Positions 10,824 to 19,461 of a stretch of 64,000 nucleotides of DNA are shown piece after piece. The stretch comes from Terriglobia bacterium (lineage in GTDB: Bacteria > Acidobacteriota > Terriglobia > Terriglobales > Acidobacteriaceae). The notes beneath the pieces were generated by a model, which saw nothing but the letters and a program-made list of their open reading frames with translations, did not search any database and was not told the origin of the DNA. Position 1 is the first letter of the stretch; every line of letters starts with the position of its first letter. The position numbers and the translations under genes were made by a program. The stretch is from positions 124,001 through 188,000 of the forward strand of contig JAIQFH010000001.1 of NCBI GenBank assembly GCA_020073385.1, given 5' to 3'.

Positions 10824-11312
10824 CTACCTAGTCACCGGGATCAGATTGCCGATCATTTTTTCCAGCCGAACGTAACTGTCTTCCATTCCGCGCTCCATTC
10901 CGGTCGACAACATCATGGCCCGTGTTTGAGCGTCGGGCAAGGTCATGCGCACTCTCATAAGCGTGCCCGAGCCATCGGGCTCGAATATGGTTTCAACGTG
11001 ATTGTCAGGCGTGGGGTCGGGCAGGTGCATGCGCTCGACGTGGACAATCTTGTTGTAAGGGTTGAGCTCCAGAAACTCTCCGGTCAGGTAAAACCCGCCT
11101 TTGCTGGGATGCTTCCATTCGTAACGGAATTTTCCACCGCGCCGGACATCACTATTGCAGACGGGCATGGACCAGCCCTCGGGTCCCAGCATCCACTGCT
11201 GAACGATTTTCGGGTCGGTGTGCGCGCGGTACACCGCTTCGGGCGGCGCAGCAAAGCGCCGGGTCACAATCACGTGTGTATCGCCTTCGGTCTCGAGCGT
11301 TAATTTACTCAT
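10824..11312 (-). CDS. SRPBCC/AHSA1-like domain protein
   Basis: About 162 residues of the START-like helix-grip fold: the opening LTLETEGDTHVIVTRRFAAPPEAVYRAHTDPKIVQQWML, typical of activator-of-Hsp90 homologue 1-like proteins, then GGKFRYEW and a C-terminal helix (RAMMLSTGMERGMEDSYVRLEKMI). These proteins bind hydrophobic ligands, but no ligand can be named. Start chosen at 11312 with GAGGAAAA upstream; an ATG at 11348 would run into the preceding gene. It sits 28 bp after an ArsR regulator, a very common two-gene unit. Confidence 0.85.
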   Translation of the reverse strand: MSKLTLETEGDTHVIVTRRFAAPPEAVYRAHTDPKIVQQWMLGPEGWSMPVCNSDVRRGGKFRYEWKHPSKGGFYLTGEFLELNPYNKIVHVERMHLPDPTPDNHVETIFEPDGSGTLMRVRMTLPDAQTRAMMLSTGMERGMEDSYVRLEKMIGNLIPVTR

Positions 11313-11340
11313 TGCGTTTTCCTCTCTTTTCTCTTCATCG

Positions 11341-11682
11341 TTATTCAATATTTTTCTTCGACTTCATGGCGGCTAAAACCTGGTCGAGCCTGTCGTAGTT
11401 CTTCTCCAGCGCCTTTCGCAGCATGGCGAGCCATTGATCCATCGCATCGATGCCCGCCTTCGCCAGCCGGCGCGGGCGCCTGGTTCCGTCGATTCGGCCG
11501 ACAATCAGCCCGGCTTCTTCGAGCACTTTGAGATGCTGCGAGATTGCGGGCTGCGTCATCTTGAATGGCTTGGCCAACTCCATCACCGTCGCCTCTCCAA
11601 GCGCGAGTTGGGCAAGGATCGCCCGCCGCGTTGGATCGGCTAGGGCTGCGAAGGAGGCGTCTAGATTGAATGTCATTGACAT
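11341..11682 (-). CDS. ArsR-family transcriptional regulator
   Basis: 113 residues, a typical ArsR winged helix: LADPTRRAILAQLALGEATVMELAKPF, then recognition helix MTQPAISQHLKVLEEAGLI and wing RIDGTRR. The metal-binding ELCVCDL motif of true ArsR/SmtB sensors is absent, so it probably belongs to the subgroup paired with AHSA1/SRPBCC genes, as it is here. Its promoter overlaps a perfect palindrome, suggesting autoregulation. Confidence 0.9.
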   Translation of the reverse strand: MSMTFNLDASFAALADPTRRAILAQLALGEATVMELAKPFKMTQPAISQHLKVLEEAGLIVGRIDGTRRPRRLAKAGIDAMDQWLAMLRKALEKNYDRLDQVLAAMKSKKNIE

Positions 11683-11694
11683 AAGTAAGTAATA

Positions 11695-11722
11695 ACTTAT
11701 ATAAGTAATTAATTATTGTCAA
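11695..11722 (-). promoter_or_regulatory. promoter/operator of the arsR-type gene
   Basis: On the minus strand a perfect TTGACA (-35, 11722-11717) is followed after 15 bp by TATAAG. The -10 region lies inside the 12-bp palindrome ACTTATATAAGT (11695-11706). The AT-rich tract stands out from its GC-rich surroundings. A repressor bound here would block RNA polymerase; binding by the adjacent ArsR protein is inferred. Confidence 0.55.
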
Positions 11723-11767
11723 GGGGGAAATTCAAGAAGGGTTCTTGCACTTCACGGAAAGGCACTC

Positions 11768-13753
11768 TTAGTGAATCGGAATACGGTAGACGGTGATGGA
11801 GTAGGGATCCAATTTCACCGGGATCTTTCCCGCTTTCACTTCAAGGGTAGAGTCCTTCGGTGCCACATTCTTCGGCTGGTCGAAACTGTTCTCGGCGTTC
11901 AGATCCGCGCCTTCCAAGGTTGTGACCTTCGCGGTGCCCGACGCGTTCGCGCCATGCACATCGATCTCGACCGCCCGCGTCGTGGAAGCTACATTGATCG
12001 CCTTGACGATCAGTTCGTGCATGCGCTCGTCGAGTGATGCGGTGGTGTAGAGCCCGTCCTGCGCCGGCGGCGTTACCGGAACAATTCGCGTTCCAACGTT
12101 GCTGGCAAAGATTCTCTGCACGTAGTAATTCGGAGTGCCGTAAGAACGCAGGTTGTCGAACCAGATCGCGTCGGGAGTCCATTGCCATGCGTCGACGTGC
12201 GCGAGTAACGGCGCATAGGATGCCATGCGCACAATGTCGCCGTTGCGCTCGAGGCCCGTCATAAACGCAGCTTCGGCGATGGCCGCGTTCCAGTTGTTGT
12301 GATTGTCCGGCCTCGCCACGCCCGCCGTCTGCGCCGCGTACTCACCCGCGAACACCTTCGGTCCCGAGCGGTCGTAATGGTCGTAGCGTCCGGTGTTTGA
12401 AAGGAACCATTGCGGGTTCATGTAATAGTGTTCGTCCACGACGTCGGCTTTCAGTTGGCGCCAGTTCGACCACAGAAACTGGAATTGATCTCCTGAAGGC
12501 GAAGGGCCAGCGGCCACGACGAGGTTGATCTCCGGATACCTCGCCTTGAGAGCCGTCGCGAACATTTTGTAGCGCTCGACATAAGGCTGCCCCCATTGCT
12601 CGTTACCGACCCCAAGCATTGTCAGATGGAATGGTGCGGGATGCCCCATCTGCGCGCGTACTTTACCCCACGGCGACGTTGCCGGACCATTGGCGAATTC
12701 GATCAGGTCGAGCGCGTCTTGAATGTATTCCTGGGTGTCGCTCAGTTGCGCCAATTCGCTAGTGTTGAACTGGCACGCCATCCCGCAGTTCAAAATCGGC
12801 AGTGGCGCCGCGCCGATGTCCTCCGCCAATTGGAAGTACTCGTAGAAGCCAAGGCCGAACGACTGGAAATAATCCGGCGCCGGGCGATGATCAAATTCAT
12901 CGTTCCAGCGGTTGATAATCGTTTGTCGTTTTTCGACGTCGCCGACCGTAGTCTTCCATCGATAGCGTGTCGCCAATCGCTTGCCTTCGACGATGCAGCC
13001 TCCAGGAAAGCGAATGAAGCCAGGGTGCATGTCCGCCAGCAGTTGCACCAGGTCTTTCCGCAATCCATTCGGGCGATGGTTCCATGTGTCCACAGGAAAC
13101 AGCGAGATCATGTCGAGATCGACATATCCAGGCTCATCCAGATAGAGATTGAACTGCGCATGCTGGACGGTCGCGTTCGCGCGGATGACGGTTTCATAGC
13201 GCTTCCACGATCCGTCGAACCCGGTTAGCGTTCCGCTGCCGATCTCATGGTTGCCGTCGGTGATGGTTGCCCGGACGCTTTTCGGGCCGCCGGTCCGCAC
13301 ATACGCGGAGAACCGGTACTCAGCTCCGCTCTCCACGCCGATCCCGCGGTAGCCGGAATTCCACAATCCGTAACCCGGCACGTACGCGCGCACGCGAAGA
13401 TAATGCGGATTGGAAGAGTTGAGGGGGTCATCCGTGCGGAGACCGAGTTCTCCTCGCGTACTGTCGAGTTCTCCTTTGGCATTGATCGGCAGGATTGCGT
13501 GCCATCCTGCGAGAGGCTGGTCGAACTCGAACGAGCGGTTCTTGATACGCTCGGGGTAGAGTCCTCCGTCGGCGCCGAAGTTGATGTCTTCGAAGAAAAT
13601 GCCGAACATCGTGGGCGAAATCGACGCTCCGGGGTGAGCCGCATCGACAGAAATCACCGTTGCACCCTGTTGACCCTGGATGACAGCGGACACAGGGATG
13701 AGTATGAGAGCGAGTACTGCGACGTGTTTGAGCTGCATAGGAGCCGTCAGCAT
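11768..13753 (-). CDS. secreted alpha-L-arabinofuranosidase, GH51 family
   Basis: 661 residues. A signal peptide (LKHVAVLALILIPVSAVIQGQ) is followed by the GH51 N-terminal motif ISPTMFGIFFEDINFGADGGLYPE. A carbohydrate-binding-like insert at about 80-220 precedes the catalytic barrel, where the acid/base Glu is E385 in GVGNEQWG and the nucleophile is E471 in VFAGEYAA. The C-terminal part is the GH51 beta domain. It probably releases arabinose from arabinan or arabinoxylan in the periplasm or outside the cell. The start may instead be the Met five codons downstream, and neither has a strong Shine-Dalgarno. No transporter or regulator is adjacent. Confidence 0.92.
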   Translation of the reverse strand: MLTAPMQLKHVAVLALILIPVSAVIQGQQGATVISVDAAHPGASISPTMFGIFFEDINFGADGGLYPERIKNRSFEFDQPLAGWHAILPINAKGELDSTRGELGLRTDDPLNSSNPHYLRVRAYVPGYGLWNSGYRGIGVESGAEYRFSAYVRTGGPKSVRATITDGNHEIGSGTLTGFDGSWKRYETVIRANATVQHAQFNLYLDEPGYVDLDMISLFPVDTWNHRPNGLRKDLVQLLADMHPGFIRFPGGCIVEGKRLATRYRWKTTVGDVEKRQTIINRWNDEFDHRPAPDYFQSFGLGFYEYFQLAEDIGAAPLPILNCGMACQFNTSELAQLSDTQEYIQDALDLIEFANGPATSPWGKVRAQMGHPAPFHLTMLGVGNEQWGQPYVERYKMFATALKARYPEINLVVAAGPSPSGDQFQFLWSNWRQLKADVVDEHYYMNPQWFLSNTGRYDHYDRSGPKVFAGEYAAQTAGVARPDNHNNWNAAIAEAAFMTGLERNGDIVRMASYAPLLAHVDAWQWTPDAIWFDNLRSYGTPNYYVQRIFASNVGTRIVPVTPPAQDGLYTTASLDERMHELIVKAINVASTTRAVEIDVHGANASGTAKVTTLEGADLNAENSFDQPKNVAPKDSTLEVKAGKIPVKLDPYSITVYRIPIH

Positions 13754-13842
13754 TCTAGTCGCTTGCGGCCAGAGTTCTCGATTGAAATCGAGTTGGGGAG
13801 ATGGAGTTGGACCGGCAAAGCCGCGAAGGCGGGAGAATAGGG

Positions 13843-13915
13843 CCCACGGCGCAAGCCGTGGGACTGCGACAGATTAAGATAGTCAGCCCCGGAGGGGCGA
13901 AAGATAGTCAGCCGG
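13843..13915. repeat. palindromic intergenic repeat cluster
   Basis: CCCACGGC-gcaa-GCCGTGGG (13843-13862) is a perfect 8-bp hairpin. It is followed by AGATAGTCAGCC, the hairpin GCCCC-gga-GGGGC and a second AGATAGTCAGCC. This is a REP-like element upstream of the GH51 gene. No coding sequence is present. Confidence 0.6.
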
Positions 13916-14592
13916 CTCTCATCCCCTTGCCAGACACGGGAACTGCGTGATTTTCACAGCTGCGTAACAAACTTGTGACCCACGATGAACATTCATCTTA
14001 CTCGCTGAATTTCGCGAAAAGCCGCATCCCATGCGGCTTCCGCAACGAAAACGTGCGAGCCGGTTGCACCATTTTCTGTCACCGCCCTGTGAACGGCGTG
14101 CACTCGATTGAAAATGCATGTACTTACAAAGACGTATTTTTCGTTGACTGAAAAAATAGAAGGAGTACAACAGGATCGTTCTTTGACAGCTTCTTAAGTT
14201 TTTCCGGTTGGTGCGGCGTCCGGGGCTCGAGCGGAGTCACTTTCCTGATCGAAAGGTTGGGAAGGAGGGTGAGCGAGGGTCTATAGCAAAGCGCTGGTCG
14301 AGGAGAACCGAGGAGAAATGTTGAAGGCAGGATAGAGTTCCGAGGCGTAGGGTAGATTTATCCGGTTGGCGGTGAGCCCGGAGCCCAAGCAAGATCGCGC
14401 GCAGCAGCCCCGCAAGGGAAGCAGCGAGAGCAGGTCAGCAAGGGTCAAACGCGAGCTACTGGCCGAGACGAATGGATCCTACACCACCTCGGAACTCTCT
14501 TACTTTTTGCGCCGAGATCTGTAGCCTCCGGCCGCAAATGTAGCCTCGGACGCCTCGTCTGGGGTCGCGCGCAGAGCGCGCGATAAGCTCAT
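13916..14592. other. gene-free stretch, possible structured non-coding RNA
   Basis: No convincing gene in any frame. From about 14144 (TTGACT, then TACAAC after 16 bp, a weak promoter) to about 14560 the plus strand is purine-rich with many short self-complementary segments (for example CTTTC/GAAAG at 14249-14265), and stop codons are frequent in all frames. No known riboswitch, 6S, RNase P or tmRNA signature was recognised. The last part (14540-14592) has GC-rich palindromes near the end of the methyltransferase gene. Confidence 0.3.
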
Positions 14593-15255
14593 CTAAGTCG
14601 AAAGTTTTTTCCCGATCCCGCAGATCCAACCTTTGCCTGAATCCGTAATGATTTGGACGTCCGAATAGCCGGCGTCGGCAAAGAGCCCATGATGCTCGTC
14701 GATGCTCAGGAACTTCATACCAGTTCTGGATATATATTTCTCCGCCAGTTGTGCGGTCTTCGTCGCCGCTCCTCTGTAAATCTCCGCGATGAGTACGAGC
14801 GTACCACCCGGCTTCAGCACTCGTAGAATCTCGCGCATGCCGCCCGGGAGATCAGGCCACCAGAAGTGTGTCTCCACCGCCGTGACCAGATCGAACGAAT
14901 CCGCAGAGAAGGGCAATGCAGAAATAGATCCCTCATGGATCTCCACTCGGCCCGTTTCTATCGAGTGCGCGTTCACCTTCCTGGCGACACCAATGCTTAC
15001 GTCAGAATAATCGAGACCGAAAACTTTTCCTTGTGTCGCTATTGCGGCTAGCTTGCTCACGGTTTTGCCGCCACCACAACCGACGTCCAGGATAGTGTCC
15101 TGCGGTTTCACCGTGATGTGGGACAGGCCCCAGTCTGTCACCTTCGAATGCCGCGAATTCATGTTCCAGACAATGAATCTGCCCAGCCATCCGGATGGCT
15201 TTTGACACTGATTTATGGGTATTCGTACGGTGGCCACGGGTGACTTGGTCTTCAT
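14593..15255 (-). CDS. class I SAM-dependent methyltransferase
   Basis: About 220 residues. SAM-binding motif I is clear (ILDVGCGGGKTVSKLA), followed by the acidic residue of motif II (FGLDYS) and post-motif ALPFSADSFDLVTAVETHFWW and LRVLKPGGTLVL, all typical of Methyltransf_11/25 enzymes. The substrate is unknown. Start placed at the ATG at 15255, preceded by AAGAG; a TTG at 15285 would overlap the upstream gene by 23 bases. It is the third gene of a unit with an ABC exporter, so it may modify the exported compound or protect against it; that is inference. Confidence 0.85.
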   Translation of the reverse strand: MKTKSPVATVRIPINQCQKPSGWLGRFIVWNMNSRHSKVTDWGLSHITVKPQDTILDVGCGGGKTVSKLAAIATQGKVFGLDYSDVSIGVARKVNAHSIETGRVEIHEGSISALPFSADSFDLVTAVETHFWWPDLPGGMREILRVLKPGGTLVLIAEIYRGAATKTAQLAEKYISRTGMKFLSIDEHHGLFADAGYSDVQIITDSGKGWICGIGKKLST

Positions 15256-15262
15256 TGAACTC

Positions 15263-16033
15263 TTAGCTGATCGCTTTGTTCTCAAACTGCCGCAGTCCGA
15301 CGAGCAGGAGCAGGATGTCGAAGAAGGAGAGCACGATCAGGATCGCGACCGTCGACAGATGAGAAAACTGCGGCACTAGCGCGGCGCGCAATCCTTCGCT
15401 GGCATAGACCAACGGATTCACGAGCACAGCCCACTTCAAAATATGGAAGCCCCCAAGCGCGCTCCACGGATAGTAGGTGCAGCCGAAGAAGATCATCGGC
15501 GTGAGAATCATGCTGAACATCAAGCCAATGTGCTGCTGATTCATGGAGCAGCCGAGGGCGAGGCCTCCACAGGCGGAAAACAGAGCGACGAGCAACATCA
15601 TCGCGATAAATTCGAGCGGAGCGTGAATGCGGATATCGACGCCCGGGCGGAGCAGCAGCCAACCGAGCGGGAGAACGACCAGGCCTGCGAGCAGTGCCTG
15701 GATCATGCCGGCAACAACTTTCTCGATTGCGATCCAGGAGATGTCGATCGGAGCTAGCAGGCGGTCTTCAATCTCGCGGGTCCACTGGAACTCGGCGATC
15801 AAGGGCATGGCCACGGCCCAGATTCCGGTGAACACCATGCTGATGGCGATGATGCCGGGGAGCAGCAGGCTCTTGTACTCGGGGCGCATGTATCCGCTGC
15901 CGACCATCACTCGTCCGAAGATGAAGACGAACAACAGCGGCTGCAGAAACGTCTGGAACACGATCTGAATGATATTGCGCCGCGCGACCTGGGCGTCGCG
16001 CGCGAGCATCGCGCCAAAGGCTTTCCAGTTCAA
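15263..16033 (-). CDS. ABC-2-type transporter permease
   Basis: 256 residues with six predicted membrane segments and the ABC-2 (NodJ/DrrB-like) pattern: an amphipathic N-terminus (ARDAQVARRNIIQIVFQTFLQPLLFVFIFGRV), a conserved internal loop (WTREIEDRLLAPI) and the C-terminal segment TPMIFFGCTYYPW. It forms the membrane part of an exporter with the ATPase encoded just upstream; the two genes overlap by 4 bases (ATGA), so they are translationally coupled. The substrate is unknown. Confidence 0.9.
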   Translation of the reverse strand: MNWKAFGAMLARDAQVARRNIIQIVFQTFLQPLLFVFIFGRVMVGSGYMRPEYKSLLLPGIIAISMVFTGIWAVAMPLIAEFQWTREIEDRLLAPIDISWIAIEKVVAGMIQALLAGLVVLPLGWLLLRPGVDIRIHAPLEFIAMMLLVALFSACGGLALGCSMNQQHIGLMFSMILTPMIFFGCTYYPWSALGGFHILKWAVLVNPLVYASEGLRAALVPQFSHLSTVAILIVLSFFDILLLLVGLRQFENKAIS

Positions 16034-17046
16034 TCGCGCAAACTCCTTCCGGTATGGTGCAGGAACAGGTTCTCAAGGCTAGGCTCGGAGATATGCACGT
16101 CAGACAACTCGGCCCCGACCGCCGCCGCCACAGAAGCGACTTCCGGGATGAGCGATCCGCCTCGGTCGGCGTAGACGTCGGCGCCGGTGGAATCTAGCGG
16201 ACGGACTTCGCGAACGCCAGCCAGCGCCTGCAACCGTTGGATCAGTTCTGGTGTCGGCTTACCGAAGTGCAGACGGAGCAGGAATCCTCCGGGGATGGAT
16301 CTTTTCAACTCATTCGGCGTGCCGAGAGCGATCATCTTGCCGTGGTCCACAATTGCGAGACGCTGGCACAATGCGTCGGCTTCTTCCATATTGTGCGTCG
16401 TAAGCAGCACGGTTTTGCCCTGCTGGTTGTATTCGCGGATGATCTCCCACAGCAGGATGCGCGTCTGCGGATCGAGGCCCGCGCTGGGCTCGTCGAGAAA
16501 GAGAACCTGCGGGTCGTGCATCATCGCGCGCGCGATCGAGAGGCGCTGCGCCATGCCGCCGGAAAATCCGCGGACCATCTGCGAAGCGCGATCGGTCAGC
16601 TTGAATTTTTCGAGCAGTTCGTCGGCGCGCTTGCTTCCTTCCTTCGGAGGGATGCCGAAGTAAGCCGCGTGAAAAACCAGGATCTCGCGCGCCGTGAGCG
16701 AGAAATCGTGATTCGGACGTTGCGGTACGACTCCGATCAGCCGCTTCACGGCGGCCTGCTCTTGCCAGACCTCGTGATCGCCGATCCATGCATTGCCGCC
16801 AGTCGCTCGCACGCGCGTCGTGAGAATGCCAATCGTGGTGGATTTGCCCGCGCCATTCGGCCCGAGCAATCCGAATATTTCTCCGGGTTCGATCTGAAGC
16901 GACAGGCCATCGAGAGCGGTAACGTGCGGCTTTGGCTGCTTCGAATTCTTCGCGTCGGAGCGCGGGATGAGACCGCCACCAGCCCCGAGCGGAGGCGCAG
17001 AGTGGTACACCTTCCGCAGATCTAGCGTGCGTACACCAACAGCCAT
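16030..17046 (-). CDS. ABC transporter ATP-binding protein (DrrA/NodI-like)
   Basis: 338 residues. Walker A is GPNGAGKST at about 62-70, the signature is FSGGMAQRLSIARAM, and Walker B is VLFLDEPSAGLDP, followed by the H-loop (LLTTHNMEEAD). A C-terminal extension of about 100 residues (LRLHFGKPTPELIQRL... to SLENLFLHHTGRSLRD) is the DUF4162-type tail of daunorubicin-resistance-like exporters. A polar insert of about 25 residues near the N-terminus (residues 17-42) is unusual. With the permease it makes an exporter for an unknown substrate. Confidence 0.93.
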   Translation of the reverse strand: MAVGVRTLDLRKVYHSAPPLGAGGGLIPRSDAKNSKQPKPHVTALDGLSLQIEPGEIFGLLGPNGAGKSTTIGILTTRVRATGGNAWIGDHEVWQEQAAVKRLIGVVPQRPNHDFSLTAREILVFHAAYFGIPPKEGSKRADELLEKFKLTDRASQMVRGFSGGMAQRLSIARAMMHDPQVLFLDEPSAGLDPQTRILLWEIIREYNQQGKTVLLTTHNMEEADALCQRLAIVDHGKMIALGTPNELKRSIPGGFLLRLHFGKPTPELIQRLQALAGVREVRPLDSTGADVYADRGGSLIPEVASVAAAVGAELSDVHISEPSLENLFLHHTGRSLRD

Positions 17047-17250
17047 GAGTGAGATCCTAAGGAGTAGTTACCGCGTGGTGCTGGAAGTATAACGCAATCA
17101 CGCGCGTGGAAGTTACGTGTGTGTTCATCGGATGGCCTGGCGCAGGGTGCTACCGGGGCGCAAGAAGACAGGCTCGGAGCATTCCTATTACGGGTGGAAT
17201 TGTGGGAAAGTAATGGAAGAAGCCCCCGTGACCTTAATGCAAGAGAGTTG

Positions 17251-18009
17251 GTGAGCGGAAACGTGAAGAACATTCTGCATCTTCGTCAGCTTGTGCTGGT
17301 CTGCGCTCTCGTCTGTGCGGGGATTGCGCTGGGATGTCAGCTGGCTTCGACTGGAATTGCCGATGCGGAAGCTGACGGGCAGGACGGATCGGCGCAGGCG
17401 CAAGGCGAATCCGGACTCACCATCGAAAATGATTCGGAGTTACCGGTCACGTATCCACATGCTTCCTACGAACTTCGCTTCAGGGCGCGAGGAGGTATAC
17501 CGACCTTGCACTGGCGGGTGGAGAAGGGTGCGCTACCCCCGGGGCTGAAACTTGAGGACGACGGACAGCTGCACGGGTCACCAGAACGGACTGGGGAATT
17601 CCAGTTCACGGTGTCGGTGAGAGACGGAGGACAGCCACAGTCGGCGGTGCAAAAAGCATTTGTCCTGCGAGTGCGGTCGGCGCTGACGCTGAACTGGAAG
17701 GACGAAGCGCATGTGAATGGCAACCGGATTGAGGGAAGTGCGGCGGTTTCGAATACGACGGTGGATGACATCGACTTGACGTTCATCGTGCTGGCGGTCC
17801 CGGGGAATGGGCGGGCGGTGGCGATCGGGTATCAGCACTTAGTGCTCCGACGGGGGACGATTGAGAAAGAGTTGCCGTTCGGGGAGACGCTGCCGCGTGG
17901 GGGGTACGTGGTGCATGTGGATGCCGTGGGCGAGGTGGCAGCCAGGAGCGTCATCTACCGGGAGAGGATGCAGACGCCTTCGATGCTGCAGGTGACTGTG
18001 GGGCCGTAA
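17251..18009 (+). CDS. lipoprotein with Ig-like (putative cadherin/He_PIG) domain
   Basis: About 252 residues. The lipoprotein signal peptide (LRQLVLVCALVCAGIALGC) ends in the lipobox IALGC. It is followed by a domain with the He_PIG pattern, GALPPGLKLEDDGQLHGSPERTGEFQFTVSVRD, typical of Ig-like repeats on surface proteins, and then a C-terminal beta-rich domain of unknown type. Two GTG starts are possible (17251 and 17263); both precede the signal peptide, and I chose the first for its purine-rich AAGAGAG. It is probably anchored in the outer or inner membrane. Function unknown. Confidence 0.7.
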   Translation: MSGNVKNILHLRQLVLVCALVCAGIALGCQLASTGIADAEADGQDGSAQAQGESGLTIENDSELPVTYPHASYELRFRARGGIPTLHWRVEKGALPPGLKLEDDGQLHGSPERTGEFQFTVSVRDGGQPQSAVQKAFVLRVRSALTLNWKDEAHVNGNRIEGSAAVSNTTVDDIDLTFIVLAVPGNGRAVAIGYQHLVLRRGTIEKELPFGETLPRGGYVVHVDAVGEVAARSVIYRERMQTPSMLQVTVGP

Positions 18010-18042
18010 GCGAAGCCGCGGCCCAGGGCAGCAAAAAGCTTG

Positions 18043-18116
18043 AACCACAAAGGACACAAAAGTCCACAAAGGACGGCCAGGGCTTTCCTTCGTGTTCCTT
18101 CGTGTCCTTTGTGGTT
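18043..18116. repeat. AACCACAAAGGACAC long inverted repeat
   Basis: A 15-bp perfect inverted repeat (18043-18057 with 18102-18116), with further AAGGAC/GTCCTT partial repeats inside. It is of the 'CCACAAAGGACACGAAGG' scattered repeat type and lies just after the lipoprotein gene, where it may act as a transcription stop. Confidence 0.6.
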
Positions 18117-18165
18117 GAAGCCTTGAGTGTGGCCTGCAACTGGGGACGGATCAATCACATACAGG

Positions 18166-18181
18166 AGTGATGCAGATCACA
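18166..18181. promoter_or_regulatory. CRP/FNR-type operator upstream of the CRP/FNR-family gene
   Basis: AGTGATGCAGATCACA contains the perfect palindrome GTGAT-N4-ATCAC and is one mismatch from TGTGA-N6-TCACA. It lies about 235 bp upstream of the start at 18409. It overlaps a second inverted pair, TCACA/TGTGA, at 18178-18193. Autoregulation by the downstream protein is inferred. Confidence 0.6.
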
Positions 18182-18408
18182 CACCCATGTGAGGGATATG
18201 CCCCAAATTCGGGTAGTGCGCGCTCATTCCAAAACCAGGGCGACTTTCGCGCTAATGGAAATAACCATCCTGTTTTATTATAGATAGGCATTGTATGGAG
18301 TGCCGGTTCGAGGTGGCTTCGAGAATGGTTCGAGGCGTGCCATTCCCTTAACGTGGGTTGAGGCGACAGCCGGGTAGCCGGAGACCTCGAGACCCTCGGG
18401 AGGTTCCG

Positions 18409-19128
18409 ATGCGAGCTCCATACGGGTTGAACATTCTCGACAATTGCACGACATGTCCTATCAGGGGAGAACATATATTTTGCAATTTATCGGCGCAAGC
18501 CAGCCAGAGGCTGAATGAGATCAAGTCAACGGCGGTGTATCCGAAGGGCGCGATGCTCTTCATTGAGGGGCAACTCTCGCGCGGTGTGTTCGTGCTCTGC
18601 AACGGCAAGGTGAAGCTGTCGACGACGTCGAGGGAAGGCAAAACCATCATCACGAAGATTTCCGACTCTGGGGACGTGCTGGGATTAAATGCTGTGATTT
18701 CGAATGTTCCATATGAAGTCACCGCGGAAATGATGGAGCCGGGACAGGCGAATTTTATTCCGCGGGACTCGCTGCAGCTTTTCCTGAAAGAGTTTCCTGA
18801 AGTGGCGATGCGAGTGGCGCAGCAATTGAGCCGAAACTACTACACCGCATATGAAGAGATCCGGACTCTGGGTCTGTCAGCCTCGCCTTCGGAGAAGTTC
18901 GCGAAACTGCTGCTCTCATGGTCGACGAAGTCAACCCAGAGCGATGGGTCTTCGCAGGTTAAGCTGACGCTCACGCACGAGGAGATTGCCGAGATCATCG
19001 GCACGACGCGCGAGACGGTGAGCCGGCTGTTCTCAGAGTTCAAGAAGAAGCAGTTGATGCAAGCGAAAGGTGCGACGCTGGTGATCCGGAGCAGGTTTGC
19101 GCTGGAAAAGATTGTGCAATCGTATTAG
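18409..19128 (+). CDS. CRP/FNR-family transcriptional regulator with N-terminal cysteines
   Basis: 239 residues. A cyclic-nucleotide-binding-fold domain (about 35-150) is followed by a CRP-type winged helix (about 185-235). The recognition helix GTTRETVSRLFSEF has the R-E-x3-R triad that CRP uses to read GTGA, which fits the two operators found here. The N-terminus carries C13, C16 and C25 (CTTC then C), and there is an internal C64. This resembles, but does not match exactly, the four Fe-S ligands of FNR, so oxygen or redox sensing is possible. Start at 18409 is supported by GGGAGG upstream. Upstream are about 300 bp of leader with its own operator. Confidence 0.9.
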   Translation: MRAPYGLNILDNCTTCPIRGEHIFCNLSAQASQRLNEIKSTAVYPKGAMLFIEGQLSRGVFVLCNGKVKLSTTSREGKTIITKISDSGDVLGLNAVISNVPYEVTAEMMEPGQANFIPRDSLQLFLKEFPEVAMRVAQQLSRNYYTAYEEIRTLGLSASPSEKFAKLLLSWSTKSTQSDGSSQVKLTLTHEEIAEIIGTTRETVSRLFSEFKKKQLMQAKGATLVIRSRFALEKIVQSY

Positions 19129-19461
19129 AGCGAGTTGTAGGGGGTTGCGGCTCGGATCAATGTCCCGGTGCTAGAACCTGTGGTGATTGTCAGTTGTGCT
19201 CGATGCAAGCACAATGAAGGAGCCCCAGAATGATTGCATCTGCCTTTGAGTGAAGTCGATTGGTCTGTCGTCGAGTAGAACATGGGCCGCAACGATCTTG
19301 CCTTGGATCGGAGAAAAGCGGGAAACGGGGCGGCCCTATTCCGGTATCGGATTCATTCCTCGTATCAGCAAGGTCCATCCTGTAGGGCAAAACTCCTCTG
19401 ACGAATCTCTCCAGGCTGGCATCTTAACTACCGATGACGGGTCGCGCCGGGCATCTCTGTT
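19129..19461. other. intergenic stretch without a gene
   Basis: No supported coding sequence; the reading frames here lack a Shine-Dalgarno or any family resemblance. No clear hairpin or promoter was recognised, though the promoter of the downstream HEAT gene should lie here. Confidence 0.4.

Noticed and set aside
13919..14170. 83-residue minus-strand reading frame in the gap after the GH51 gene
   Set aside because: Composition is atypical (many Cys, Arg, Phe), there is no Shine-Dalgarno and no family resemblance; more likely chance.
14200..14500. Possible group II intron, suggested by a GTGCGGCG start
   Set aside because: No domain V hairpin, no reverse transcriptase and no matching 3' end were found; only the first bases fit.
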